A program made the position numbers and the translations under genes. Shown piece after piece: positions 44,534 to 53,848 of a stretch of 62,500 nt of DNA (positions are counted from its first letter, which is position 1; every line of letters starts with the position of its first letter). The notes under the pieces are model-generated. The model was given only the letters and a program-made list of their open reading frames with translations. It had not been told where the DNA came from and did no database searches. Origin of the DNA: an uncultured Pelagibacteraceae bacterium (GTDB lineage Bacteria > Pseudomonadota > Alphaproteobacteria > Pelagibacterales > Pelagibacteraceae); the NCBI GenBank assembly GCA_902594675.1, contig CACJNE010000002.1, positions 1 through 62,500 of the forward strand. The letters run 5' to 3'.

Positions 44534-45682
44534 TTATTTTTTTAAATTAGAATATATTAATTTTCGAAGATTTTTTACGACGTAATTTATCTGACTATTT
44601 TTTAAAGAAAAATATATTGGTAAAGAAACAACTTGTTTAAAAAATTCTTCTGTATTTGGTAAATAAGAATTTATTTTTGATCTATATAGCTTGTGATGAT
44701 GAATAGGAATGTAGTGAATTTGTAAGTTTATCCCTTTCAAACGAAGCTTTTTTAAAAGCATATCTTTGCTAATTGTTAATTTATCAAATCTAATTTTTAA
44801 AGGATATAAATGATATGCATGAAAAATATTTTTTTTAACTTTTGGTATTTCAAATAACCTTGAGTCTTTTAATTTGTCATTATAAAATTTAGCAATTTCA
44901 TTTCTTCTTTTAATAAATCTATTTAATTTTTTTAATTGACTTATGCCTAAAGCACTTTGAATATCAGTTAATCTATAATTATATCCAAGTTCATTTATCG
45001 AATATTTCCATGGTTTTTGTTTATTTTTTAACATACCATGAGATCTTAAAATTTTAATTTTTTCATATAATTGCTTGTTGTTAGTTAATACTGATCCACC
45101 CTCACCTGTGGTTATATTTTTAACTGGATGGTAACTATGACAGACTAAATCTGCATATCTAACTGCATATTTTTCGTCTTTAGATATTTTTGCACCGATA
45201 GCATGACAATTATCATTAATTAAATTAAATTTGTACTTTTTAGATAATGTACGTAATTGAGACCAGTCTGATGGATGTCCTGCATAGTCAGTTACAATTA
45301 AAGTATGAATATTTTTTTTTTTATTTTTTAGTTGGTTCAGTTTGAACTTTAATTTATCTAAATCTATATTATAAGTTTCTTTATCTATATCTACTAGGTC
45401 TACTTTTGCATTTAAATATAGGGCAGCATTAGTAGTAGCTACAAAAGTTAATGGACTGGCAAGTATAAGATCTCTTTTTGTCCATTTTAGTGCTAAACCA
45501 CATAAATGTAAGGAGGAAGTACCACTCGAGGTACACACTGCGTGCTTTGCTCCAAATTTTTTTTTAAGTGCGTTTTCAAACTCTAAAATTTTTGGACCTT
45601 GGGTTAAAAAATTAGACTTTAATACTCTTATTACAGATTTGATATCCTCATTATCAATAAAATGTTTGCCATAGTTTATCAT
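44534..45682 (-). CDS. pseC: UDP-4-keto-sugar aminotransferase PseC
   Basis: Second step of pseudaminic acid synthesis: transamination at C4 of the product of PseB. The 382-residue PLP enzyme has YGKHFIDNEDI and LTQGPKILEFENAL at the N terminus, CTSSGTSSLHL, SPLTFVATTNAALY, LINDNCHAIGA, HSYHPVKNITTGEGG (Lys188 as the PLP lysine), and GYNYRLTDIQSALG, all family features. HxHPVKxITTGEGG with LTQGPxxxEFE is characteristic of PseC. It is 13 bases from pseB and 0 bases from legB, so the two nonulosonic acid routes run in one transcript. Confidence 0.95.
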   Translation of the reverse strand: MINYGKHFIDNEDIKSVIRVLKSNFLTQGPKILEFENALKKKFGAKHAVCTSSGTSSLHLCGLALKWTKRDLILASPLTFVATTNAALYLNAKVDLVDIDKETYNIDLDKLKFKLNQLKNKKKNIHTLIVTDYAGHPSDWSQLRTLSKKYKFNLINDNCHAIGAKISKDEKYAVRYADLVCHSYHPVKNITTGEGGSVLTNNKQLYEKIKILRSHGMLKNKQKPWKYSINELGYNYRLTDIQSALGISQLKKLNRFIKRRNEIAKFYNDKLKDSRLFEIPKVKKNIFHAYHLYPLKIRFDKLTISKDMLLKKLRLKGINLQIHYIPIHHHKLYRSKINSYLPNTEEFFKQVVSLPIYFSLKNSQINYVVKNLRKLIYSNLKK

Positions 45683-45695
45683 TGAATTATAAATT

Positions 45696-46706
45696 TCAAT
45701 TATCTAACTCAATATCATGTAGATTATTTTTTACAATTTTCTTTAATTCTTTGATTGTTAGAAATTTATTTTTATCACTTGAATATGAAAAATTTTGTCT
45801 ACATGGTTTACCATTTATTTTTTTTTTATACTTTTCAACATCCCATTTCAAAAATTCAGAGTTTGGATAAATTACATATCCATTTTTATGTTCCAAAGTA
45901 TTATTTGCATCATTAACTGAAATCATTTCCTCATGTATTTTTTCACCAGGTCTTATACCAATAACTTTTGTATTTATGTTATTTGAGAGTGCTCTGACTA
46001 AATCAATCAATTTATATGAATAAATTTTAGGTATAAAAATTTCACCCCCCCACATATCTTTTAAACATTTAATAACAAAATTAACTCCTTCATTAAGAGT
46101 AATTGTGAATCTTGTCATTTTTTTATCTGTAATTGTGAATGTGTTTTTATTTTTTAGATTAAGTAGATGAGGAACTACTGATCCCCTGCTACCAAAGACA
46201 TTTCCATACCTTACAACTGAAAATTTTGTTACTGCTGAACCTTTATGATAATTTCCAGCAACAACTATTTTATCTGCAGTAAGTTTAGTTGCTCCATATA
46301 AGTTTACTGGTGATGAAGCTTTGTCTGTACTTAATGAAACTACCTTATCAACATCCATTTCTAAAGCAGCGTCTACAACATTTTGAGTTCCAATAACATT
46401 AGTCTTAACAGCTTCAAAAGGATTATACTCTGCCACAGGTACATGTTTTAAGGCAGCTGCATGAATTACATAATCAACTTGAACAAATGCTTTTTTTAAC
46501 CTTTGAAAATCTCTTACATCTCCGATAAAAAACCTCAACTTTTTTTTGAATTTAATCAAATCTTTTTGTAAGTTGTGCTGTTTTAGTTCATCTCTACTAT
46601 ATATAATTACTTTTTTGGGATTGTGGTCACTTAGTATTTTCTTAGCAAATTTTTTACCAAATGAACCTGTTCCTCCTGTTATTAATATTGTTTTATTGCT
46701 AAACAT
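45696..46706 (-). CDS. pseB: UDP-GlcNAc 4,6-dehydratase (inverting) PseB
   Basis: First step of pseudaminic acid synthesis: dehydration and C5 inversion of UDP-GlcNAc. The 336-residue SDR shows ILITGGTGSFGKKF (7-20), YSRDELKQHNLQ (36-47), IHAAALKHVPVAEYNPFE (81-98), SLSTDKASSPVNLYGATK (Tyr137, Lys141), VRYGNVFGSRGSV and GVRPGEK-type GIRPGEKIHEEM. The Tyr (not Met) and SRDELKQ motif mark the PseB/FlaA1 subgroup. First gene of the long minus-strand run reaching down to 28895; the divergent plus-strand run starts 204 bases away. Confidence 0.96.
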   Translation of the reverse strand: MFSNKTILITGGTGSFGKKFAKKILSDHNPKKVIIYSRDELKQHNLQKDLIKFKKKLRFFIGDVRDFQRLKKAFVQVDYVIHAAALKHVPVAEYNPFEAVKTNVIGTQNVVDAALEMDVDKVVSLSTDKASSPVNLYGATKLTADKIVVAGNYHKGSAVTKFSVVRYGNVFGSRGSVVPHLLNLKNKNTFTITDKKMTRFTITLNEGVNFVIKCLKDMWGGEIFIPKIYSYKLIDLVRALSNNINTKVIGIRPGEKIHEEMISVNDANNTLEHKNGYVIYPNSEFLKWDVEKYKKKINGKPCRQNFSYSSDKNKFLTIKELKKIVKNNLHDIELDN

Positions 46707-46910
46707 AAGTTTTTTATGTGATATTAAAATTATAGTTATATCAACTATCTAAAAATTATTTAAGATTGTTGATATTCAGTCTTATATAATTAATTTAATT
46801 ATTGTAGTAAATATACAAAAAAATAAAAGTTTTATTATTAATTTTATCTTCTACAAATTATCTTTTATATATGAATATTAAAAAATTAGGTTTATAGGAA
46901 TTTGTAAATT
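46707..46910. promoter_or_regulatory. Divergent intergenic region between pseB and the HpcH-like gene
   Basis: The spacer must hold promoters for both directions. Plus-strand TATAAT-like boxes occur (46785-46790), but the nearest good -35-like TTGATA at 46769-46774 is only 10 bases away, too close to pair. A weak TAGGAA stretch lies about 10 bases before the ATG at 46911. The DNA is nearly all A/T, and I see no convincing operator, riboswitch or terminator. Confidence 0.35.
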
Positions 46911-47852
46911 ATGAAAAATTTAAACATTTTTTTATACATTTGCTTGGTAAGGTACAAAGCACTAAATCATATATTAAAAAAATTTAAAAAACACAATATA
47001 TCTCTTATTTTAGATATGGAGGATAGTGCTCAAGATATTTTTGATCATAAAAATACAATCAAATTGAAAAAACAATCTAGAGAAGGTCTAAAGTATTTAA
47101 ATGATAAAAATATATTAGAGGGTATAAATACATTTGTCAGAATTAATTCTGAAAGCACTGAATTTTATCAGGAAGATATAAGTACAATAAAAAAAGTAAT
47201 AAATGACAAGCCATTTATAAAAGGTATATTTTTACCTAAAGTTGAAGAATATGCGCAAATAAAAAAATGTTACGATCAAATTTCAACCAATGAAAGAAAT
47301 AAAGTCTCCATTGTTCCTATTATTGAAACCCAAAAAGGCCTTAATAATATTGAGAATATTATTTCAAAAGATAAAAATAATAATATTATAGAGTATGTTC
47401 ATTACGGTCATTATGATTACTGCTTAGATAGTAATTTTTGGCCATTCCCTGAGCCTTATCATATAAGTTATTGGGAATTAATTGAGAAAATTTCAAAAAT
47501 AGTTTCATTTCACGAAAAAAAGTATGTTCATACACCATTTCCTCTTATTGAAAATGAGAATATATATTGGTCCTCAATACATGTTATGAAAGAGAAGCTA
47601 TCTATGAACGAAATTAATTTAAGCTTAGTAAATATAGATATGAATTATATTGATCTACCTGAAAAAATTAAAAAGGTGAAACTTAAAAAAATCTCTGACG
47701 ACTTTAGTTATAAAAAAATGTTTGCTGAAAAAATTATTAATGAGTATCTCAATAATAAATCGAAAAATAAAAGCTTCTCTTTATCAAGAAATAGATTTAT
47801 TCCACCACATCTATATTTAGCCGCAAAAAAATTTTTAGAAAAAAATGAATGA
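46911..47852 (+). CDS. HpcH/HpaI (CitE-like) aldolase/lyase family protein
   Basis: A 313-residue protein of the HpcH/HpaI-CitE superfamily, Mg-dependent enzymes that cleave or form C-C or thioester-linked bonds of acid substrates. Motifs: SLILDMEDSAQDIFDHKN (31-48; acidic residues for metal), TFVRINSES, IKGIFLPKVEEYAQI, VPIIETQKGLNNIENI (Glu) and YVHYGHYDYCLD. The C-terminal third is unusual for the family, with IHVMKEKLSMNEINLSLVNIDMNYIDL and a long basic tail. It heads a four-gene plus-strand run and overlaps the AAC(3)-like gene by 8 bases. In this sugar locus it may act on a keto-acid sugar or its precursor; real substrate unknown. Confidence 0.75.
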   Translation: MKNLNIFLYICLVRYKALNHILKKFKKHNISLILDMEDSAQDIFDHKNTIKLKKQSREGLKYLNDKNILEGINTFVRINSESTEFYQEDISTIKKVINDKPFIKGIFLPKVEEYAQIKKCYDQISTNERNKVSIVPIIETQKGLNNIENIISKDKNNNIIEYVHYGHYDYCLDSNFWPFPEPYHISYWELIEKISKIVSFHEKKYVHTPFPLIENENIYWSSIHVMKEKLSMNEINLSLVNIDMNYIDLPEKIKKVKLKKISDDFSYKKMFAEKIINEYLNNKSKNKSFSLSRNRFIPPHLYLAAKKFLEKNE

Positions 47853-48660
47853 ATTACAAATCAAAAATTTTGAGAAAGATTTATTTTCAAGTTTAATTAA
47901 ATTAAAATTAAATAAAAATAAGAATGTTTATATTACCTCAAACTTAACAAAAATTTCAAGATTTAGATTTTCAAAAGAGAAAAAACTCAATTTATTTTAT
48001 GAATGTATAAAGAAGTCAATTGGAAAAAATTATTCAATATTTGTACCAAGTGCTACCTTGAACTTGTGCAATACATCAATTCCTTTTGATTTAGAACATA
48101 CTCCAAGTGATAAAATGGGTCCATTTGCAGAATATATAAGATTAAAAAAATCAATAAGAAGTTTACATCCTTTTTGGTCTATATCTGGATTAGGAAAAAA
48201 CGCTAAGATTCTTAAAAAAGTTTCTAAACATGCATATGGCTATGGTTCACCTTGGTCAAAAATGTTAGAATTAGATTTTTTGCAATTAAATATTGGTATG
48301 CATCCGTCTAAAGCAGTAACGTTAGTTCACCATGTTGAAACTTTGATGGGTGTTCCATATAGATATAACAAAACATTTAAACATAAGATTAAAATTAAGA
48401 ATAAAATATATGAGGATAATTTTTTCCAAAGTGTATTTTTTAAAGAAGCAAACTCAAAAAAAAAAATTAAACTTAATGAGCATTTTTTCAACGAATTAAA
48501 AAAGAGGAAAAAATTAAATTATACGAAACATAGTTCCGGATTAGAAATGTGGAGTTTTAAGATGAGAGATTTTTTTAATGTAGCTACTGAATTTTTTGTC
48601 AAAGATATTTATACATACCTTGAATTTGAGCCTGATTTAAAAAATATATCAGAGTATTAA
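47845..48660 (+). CDS. AAC(3)-family N-acyltransferase
   Basis: Transfers an acyl group, usually acetyl from acetyl-CoA, to an amino sugar. The 271 residues show the AAC(3) pattern: FVPSATLNLC, DLEHTPSDKMGPFAEYIRL, RSLHPFWSISGLGKNA (usual HPxxSxAAxG), YGYGSPWSKMLELDFLQLNIG, and TLVHHVETLMGVPYRY. In surface-glycan loci such proteins N-acylate 4-amino sugars and have nothing to do with antibiotics. It overlaps the HpcH-like gene by 8 bases and sits 1 base from the asparagine-synthetase-like gene, so the trio probably cooperates. Confidence 0.85.
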   Translation: MNELQIKNFEKDLFSSLIKLKLNKNKNVYITSNLTKISRFRFSKEKKLNLFYECIKKSIGKNYSIFVPSATLNLCNTSIPFDLEHTPSDKMGPFAEYIRLKKSIRSLHPFWSISGLGKNAKILKKVSKHAYGYGSPWSKMLELDFLQLNIGMHPSKAVTLVHHVETLMGVPYRYNKTFKHKIKIKNKIYEDNFFQSVFFKEANSKKKIKLNEHFFNELKKRKKLNYTKHSSGLEMWSFKMRDFFNVATEFFVKDIYTYLEFEPDLKNISEY

Positions 48661-48661
48661 T

Positions 48662-50584
48662 ATGTGTGGGATTTGTGGAAAAATAAATTTAAATAAAAAT
48701 AATAAAAAAGTTTCTATTAATGATTTAAACATTATTAAAAAAAAAATTGCTAGTAGAGGACCAGATTCAAATGGGAATTGGATAAATAATGAAAGAAGTT
48801 TAGTTGTATCTGTTCATAGACTTGCTACTCAAGATTCTTCATCTGTAGCTAATCAACCATTGTTTAGTTCAGATAAAAATGTGATAGCAATCATGAATGG
48901 TGAAATATACAATCATAATAAACTCAAAAAAATTCTGGAAAAAAAAGGGTATATATTTAAAACAAAAAACGATACCGAAGTAGTTGCTAATTCATATCAT
49001 TATTGGGGGAAAAAATTTTTGAGTAAATTAGAAGGTCAATTTGCATTATTTGTTTACAATTCAAAAACTAATCAAGGTTTGTTGGCTAGGGATGAACATG
49101 GAATATCACCTTTATATTATTCAAAAAAAAATAATAAAATATTTTTTTCATCAACAGAGGACTCTTTAAATTCACAAATTAATAAAAGTTTAAAATTAAA
49201 CAATAAAACAGTTGCAGACTTTATTATTTCAGGTTCACCAACCAACGACAATACTATTTTTAAAAATATTAAACAAGTTCAACCAGGTAAGTATATTTTA
49301 TTTTATCCAAATAAAAAATATTCAATGCCTAAGTTTTATAAGATATTTAAACCAAATGAAAAATTAAAAAAAAAAATTAATTCTGACGATTTACAAAAGG
49401 AGGTTTTATCTATCTTGAAAAATAAAGTTTCTGAAAGAGCATCAGGAAATAAAAATGTAGGAATTTTTTTATCAGGTGGAGTAGACTCAACTCTCATATT
49501 GGCACTACTCAGAAAAATTTACCCCAAAAAGAAAATAGTCACATTCACAGCAAGTTTTGAAAATTTTAAAAGTAAAGAGCTAATAGGTGAACAAGATGCA
49601 GTGAAAAAAATCTGCAAATACTATAACTCTAGAAATATAGTTGTTCCAATAAAATCAAAGGATTTAATTAAAAATATGGGTACATATTCATCTCCTGAGA
49701 CTGGTATTTTAGAATATTGCAATAGAGCTTTAGCTAAAGCAGCAAAATTAAATGGAATAAACGTGGTATTATCTGGAGAAGGGTCTGATGAAATGTTTAT
49801 AGGCTATGATCATAACTTATCGATTATTGCAATTATAAACAAAAATTTTTCATTTCTGAAAAAAAAATATAAATTACGTTCAGATGTTAATTTAAAAAAT
49901 TTAAAAAAAATTAAAATTGAAGATCTATTTTTAATAGGTGGGGCAGATATCGATCTAGAGAATGCTAGAGAGAAAATTTTTAAAAAAGATCTTAAAAAAA
50001 CTGAAGCATTTAAGAAAACCATCTCAAAATATATTAAAAAATATAAATTAAATAACCCGAAGGAATTTCATAAAATATCTTTTTTATTGGATTATGAAAT
50101 AAAGATCCCTAATATTCAATTGAGAAGATCAGAAGGACCGAGCATGGCAGAGGGTGTAGAAATGAGATTTCCGTTTTTGAACGATGATTTGAAAAAATTA
50201 GTGTATACTGCACCTTTAATTTTTAAGATTAATAAATCTTTAAAGGATAAAGTTCTGCTTAGAAATTCAATTAAATCTCTAATTCCAAATTATTTACATA
50301 ATGAAAAAATGCCATTTGGTGTCCCAGCAACCAGAAAAAAATATTTTTTAAAATCAAAAAAAGGCTATAATGAACCAGCACTAGCAAAAATATTGTATAA
50401 AAATCGTAACCAAATTAAAAAAGATATAGATAATTTTCCTATATTTAAGGAAGTTTTTTTTAAAAAAAATTTTCTAAATATGCTTCAAAAAAAACAAAAA
50501 AACATAGAAAATTCTTTTTTTGATCCAATTTTGTGGAGAGTATGGTCCTTATCTAAATGGTATAAATTGCAATTAAATAAATAA
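48662..50584 (+). CDS. asnB: Asparagine-synthetase-like glutamine amidotransferase
   Basis: Glutamine-dependent, ATP-using amidation of a carboxyl group. The 640-residue protein has an N-terminal Ntn glutaminase (Cys2 in MCGICGKI, RGPDSNG, IMNGEIYNH, NDTEVVAN) and a C-terminal synthetase domain with the PP-loop FLSGGVDST (near 268-276), SGEGSDEMFIGYDH, and RSEGPSMAEGVEMRFPFLND. In polysaccharide islands AsnB paralogues of this length usually amidate uronic acids (compare WbpS). With uronic acid genes at 3532-5831 and an acyltransferase beside it, a carboxamide decoration is the likely role; ordinary asparagine synthesis is the alternative. Confidence 0.92.
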   Translation: MCGICGKINLNKNNKKVSINDLNIIKKKIASRGPDSNGNWINNERSLVVSVHRLATQDSSSVANQPLFSSDKNVIAIMNGEIYNHNKLKKILEKKGYIFKTKNDTEVVANSYHYWGKKFLSKLEGQFALFVYNSKTNQGLLARDEHGISPLYYSKKNNKIFFSSTEDSLNSQINKSLKLNNKTVADFIISGSPTNDNTIFKNIKQVQPGKYILFYPNKKYSMPKFYKIFKPNEKLKKKINSDDLQKEVLSILKNKVSERASGNKNVGIFLSGGVDSTLILALLRKIYPKKKIVTFTASFENFKSKELIGEQDAVKKICKYYNSRNIVVPIKSKDLIKNMGTYSSPETGILEYCNRALAKAAKLNGINVVLSGEGSDEMFIGYDHNLSIIAIINKNFSFLKKKYKLRSDVNLKNLKKIKIEDLFLIGGADIDLENAREKIFKKDLKKTEAFKKTISKYIKKYKLNNPKEFHKISFLLDYEIKIPNIQLRRSEGPSMAEGVEMRFPFLNDDLKKLVYTAPLIFKINKSLKDKVLLRNSIKSLIPNYLHNEKMPFGVPATRKKYFLKSKKGYNEPALAKILYKNRNQIKKDIDNFPIFKEVFFKKNFLNMLQKKQKNIENSFFDPILWRVWSLSKWYKLQLNK

Positions 50585-50667
50585 GAAAATATAGTTTTGA
50601 TAAGATCAATGATAAATTTAAAGAAAATTAGAAATATTCAATAAATTAATTATTAATTTAATTTTAA

Positions 50668-51999
50668 ATGGAAAACTTAATAAATTTTGGAAAGAAATTA
50701 TTTCCTATTTGTAGGAGTATAACTGGGAAAGGAACACTAAAGACACTAAAAGAAATTAAATATAAACACCTGAAGAACTTAAAAATTAAAAAAATTTCAT
50801 CAGGTACAAAAGTTTTTGATTGGAAAATTCCTCCTGAATGGAATATTAATGATGGTTATGTTATTGATAAAAACTCTAAAAAAATAATAGATTTTAAAAC
50901 TAATAACTTACATGTTGTAAACTACTCTACACCACAAAATAAAATTATTACTAAAAAAAAATTGCTAGAAAGATTACATTTTATAAAAAACTATCCTGAT
51001 GCAATTCCATATATCACATCTTACTATAACAAATATTGGGGTTTTTGTGTTAGTAGAGAAAAATACAATTTTATAAATAATAATTACAAAGATACTGACA
51101 CTTTTAAAATAAATATTTCATCTAGCCTTAAAAAAAAGGGAAATTTACATTACGCTGAATTATTGATTAAAGGAAAATCAAAAAAAGAAATTTTAATCTC
51201 AACTTATGTTTGTCACCCCTCAATGGCAAATAATGAACTTTCTGGTCCATTATTAAGTATTGCTCTTGCAAAATATTATTTACGTAAAAAGAAATTGAAT
51301 AAATCAATTAGATTTTTATTTATCCCAGAAACAATTGGTTCTATCAGCTATATCCATCATAATATCAAGGAAATTAAAAATATTATTTTGGGATTAAATC
51401 TTACATGTGTTGGAGATGATAGAAACTTTTCACTTCTTACTACTAAATATAATGACACTTATGTTGATAAGTTATGTTTAGACACATATAAATTAATGGG
51501 CTTAAAAGTTAGAAAATATTCTTTTTTAGATAGAGGTTCTGACGAAAGACAATTTAGCTCACCAGGAATTGACTTACCAATGATTTCGATGATGAGATCA
51601 AAATATGGCACATATAAAGAGTATCATACCTCAAAAGATAATTTTGATATTGTTAATTCTAAAGGCTTAACTATGTCATTTCAAATTCATAAATATGTAC
51701 TAAATAATTTAATAAAAACTGATGAGAAAAAAATATACTTAGGTAAAATTAAAAATTATAAGAAAAAAAAAAATAATCCTATTTCTCTAATAAAGTGTGA
51801 GCCAAATATGGGCAAAAGAGGTCTTTATCATTTACTAGGTGAACGTAAAATAAAAAAAAGCACTAAAGATTTAATGAATTTTTTACAATATTCTGATGGT
51901 TCAAATAGTATTAAACAAATAAGTAATTTAATAAAAATTAATTTAAAGAGTACAAGAGCAATATATTTATTATTAAAACATAAAAAACTTATTAAATAA
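50668..51999 (+). CDS. DUF4910/DUF2172-type aminopeptidase-like protein
   Basis: A 443-residue protein of the aminopeptidase-like family common in glycan loci. It opens with FPICRSITGKGTLKTLKEI and KVFDWKIPPEWNINDGYV (hallmark N-terminal motifs), then YYNKYWGFCVS, the zinc-peptidase-like ISTYVCHPSMANNELSGPLLS (His and acidic residues), FLFIPETIGSISYIHHN, LDRGSDERQFSSPGIDLP, and YHTSKDNFD. The last 60 residues look like a winged-helix domain. The exact chemistry is unknown; the metal-binding residues seem complete. It ends one base before the stop of a convergent gene, and there is no terminator between. Confidence 0.8.
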   Translation: MENLINFGKKLFPICRSITGKGTLKTLKEIKYKHLKNLKIKKISSGTKVFDWKIPPEWNINDGYVIDKNSKKIIDFKTNNLHVVNYSTPQNKIITKKKLLERLHFIKNYPDAIPYITSYYNKYWGFCVSREKYNFINNNYKDTDTFKINISSSLKKKGNLHYAELLIKGKSKKEILISTYVCHPSMANNELSGPLLSIALAKYYLRKKKLNKSIRFLFIPETIGSISYIHHNIKEIKNIILGLNLTCVGDDRNFSLLTTKYNDTYVDKLCLDTYKLMGLKVRKYSFLDRGSDERQFSSPGIDLPMISMMRSKYGTYKEYHTSKDNFDIVNSKGLTMSFQIHKYVLNNLIKTDEKKIYLGKIKNYKKKKNNPISLIKCEPNMGKRGLYHLLGERKIKKSTKDLMNFLQYSDGSNSIKQISNLIKINLKSTRAIYLLLKHKKLIK

Positions 52000-52000
52000 A

Positions 52001-53827
52001 TTAATATCTATCTAAGAAAGATCTAACTTTAAAAAAATTTAAATTAGAGTAAAAATATTTTCGCAACTTGTTTATTTTGTAATTTAAATTAAAGTAATTT
52101 ATTTGATAATTATTCCAACAAATATCAAATTGTTCCTTTGATGTGACTTTTAAATTTCCGTAATTTGTAATTTTATCATCACAAATATCATAAATGATTA
52201 CTGGCTTTCCATTAGCAAGTGCTTTGTCTACTGCAGAAGTGTAAATTGCAATAAATAAATCTGCTTTTCTGTTTAGTCCTAGGATTTCTCTATCACTTGA
52301 TTTGTTTAATATTAGAATGTTTTTTTGTTTTTTTATTTCATAAAGTATTTTTCTAAAATAAGGTATATTCATCCAGTTATAATTTTTACCCTTAATATAA
52401 AACATAGTATTTTTATGTATTTTGGCTTTTTCGACAATTAATGAGTAAAATAAATAGTTTTCTTTCCAATTATAATCACCTTTTCTTCCATTCATATACC
52501 AATCGTTTTCTGATTTGATATCATAAACAAAAACATGCTTAATTTTTTTAGTTTTTAAATTAGTCTTATTTGCCAACTTATTATTTCTAATACCCAATAA
52601 TTTAACTGCAGGTTTACAAATTTGCTTCTTAATCTCTTTTGATGATTTCTTTCCAAGTGTTAAATATAAATCACATAAATAACTCTCTCCTAATGTTGGC
52701 ATGAGAATTCTGGTTTGAGCTGATATAATTTTAATATTTGCAGATTTTAAAGCGATAGATAAACTTATTGGAAATAAATACTCATACTCAACTAATGCAA
52801 TTTGAGTATTGTAAAAATATTTATTAATCTTTTTTTTTGATGAATTTATTTGTAAAAACAATTCGGATATAATTTCTATTAGCATTGGATTTTTTTTAAA
52901 ATTTGTTTTTAAAAGAAAAATAATAAGCTGGAAAAATATTGTAATCTTACTTTGTAAATTAATTTTATAATTTTCCCAAAAATCATAGTGAATATTATTT
53001 TTTTTATAAAAATTTTTTACATGACCGTTATTTCTGATATCTTTAGAAAACCATTCAAGATGAAGTATTTTTTTGTAATAAAAATTATTATTTTTATTTT
53101 TGGAATAATATATGTTATCGCTTATCTCTCTAGAGGCTGGAAGGCCTTTGTGGGCAAAATAAATAATTTTATCTTTATTAATATTTGATTTATTAATATT
53201 TGATTTATTAATATTACTTTTTATTTTTTCGTCATTCTGTCTATAAAAAGAAATTTTTTTAAATTTTGCAAACAAATTTAAAATAATACTATTAAACAAT
53301 TTTATAAATATTTTTAAAAACAATATCAAATGAGAAAGATAAGGGATTTTTAATTTGATATTATAACAGCCAGGATAATTTGAAAATATATAGGATGAGA
53401 TAAAGTTTATATCTGTCCAAAAATAGACTGTTTCATTTTTTTTAGATTTTATCATTTTAGAAGCAAGAATCAATTCAGTAAATTCATCAGATTTTTTTTT
53501 AAAAATTTTGTGAAGAGCAATATATAAATATTTCTTTTTTATAAATACATCCTTAAATTTTGGATCCCACATTTTATCAGTATTTTTTTTAGCAAGCTTT
53601 TTGCTTAATTTGATACTATCTGCTCTAAACTTTGTATAATTCTTTAAAGTTTTGTTTTCGTGATAATTAAGCCAGTTTATTTCAATTAATTTAAAAAATT
53701 TTATTAAATTAATTCTTCTTAGTGTTTTTGAAATCCTAAAAAAATAAACTTCTGAAAAAAAAAATTTTGAAAATGGCATAATAAATAGTGTGATAAAATT
53801 TAATTCTGAAAATATAATTTTTTTCAT
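52001..53827 (-). CDS. GT-B-like glycan transferase candidate, unassigned
   Basis: A 608-residue protein with no firm family. The N-terminal 350 residues are basic and Lys/Asn rich with several hydrophobic stretches (about 150-200, 285-310). The C-terminal part resembles GT-B capsule/polysialyl-type transferases: HVFVYDIKSENDWYMNG, MFYIKGKNYNW, LNKSSDREILGLNRKADLFIAIYTSAVDKALANGKPVIIYD, where TSAxxxALxxGKPV is the usual donor-binding helix. It lies 21 bases downstream of the pseF start-to-stop run, so a pseudaminic acid transferase is a reasonable guess, not proven. It contains a 15-base tandem repeat (53174-53215) in a linker. Confidence 0.5.
   Translation of the reverse strand: MKKIIFSELNFITLFIMPFSKFFFSEVYFFRISKTLRRINLIKFFKLIEINWLNYHENKTLKNYTKFRADSIKLSKKLAKKNTDKMWDPKFKDVFIKKKYLYIALHKIFKKKSDEFTELILASKMIKSKKNETVYFWTDINFISSYIFSNYPGCYNIKLKIPYLSHLILFLKIFIKLFNSIILNLFAKFKKISFYRQNDEKIKSNINKSNINKSNINKDKIIYFAHKGLPASREISDNIYYSKNKNNNFYYKKILHLEWFSKDIRNNGHVKNFYKKNNIHYDFWENYKINLQSKITIFFQLIIFLLKTNFKKNPMLIEIISELFLQINSSKKKINKYFYNTQIALVEYEYLFPISLSIALKSANIKIISAQTRILMPTLGESYLCDLYLTLGKKSSKEIKKQICKPAVKLLGIRNNKLANKTNLKTKKIKHVFVYDIKSENDWYMNGRKGDYNWKENYLFYSLIVEKAKIHKNTMFYIKGKNYNWMNIPYFRKILYEIKKQKNILILNKSSDREILGLNRKADLFIAIYTSAVDKALANGKPVIIYDICDDKITNYGNLKVTSKEQFDICWNNYQINYFNLNYKINKLRKYFYSNLNFFKVRSFLDRY
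53174..53215. repeat. 15-base tandem repeat, about 2.8 copies, in coding sequence
   Basis: The unit TTTATTAATATTTGA occurs at 53174-53188 and 53189-53203 and partly at 53204-53215. It codes for the pentapeptide repeat SNINK in a linker of the 52001 protein, between its N-terminal part and its GT-B-like domain. Units of 15 bases keep the frame, so copy-number change would alter linker length but not the reading frame. Confidence 0.85.
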
Positions 53828-53848
53828 ATTAAGCTGACTTTAAAATTA

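Noticed and set aside
46769..46790. Promoter with TTGATA and TATAAT
   Set aside because: The boxes are only 10 bases apart, too close for a sigma-70 promoter.
47845..48660. Aminoglycoside resistance gene
   Set aside because: AAC(3)-like proteins are common in glycan loci and the neighbours are sugar-modifying genes.
48662..50584. Housekeeping asparagine synthetase
   Set aside because: Possible, but its tight coupling with the acyltransferase gene and the island context favour glycan amidation.
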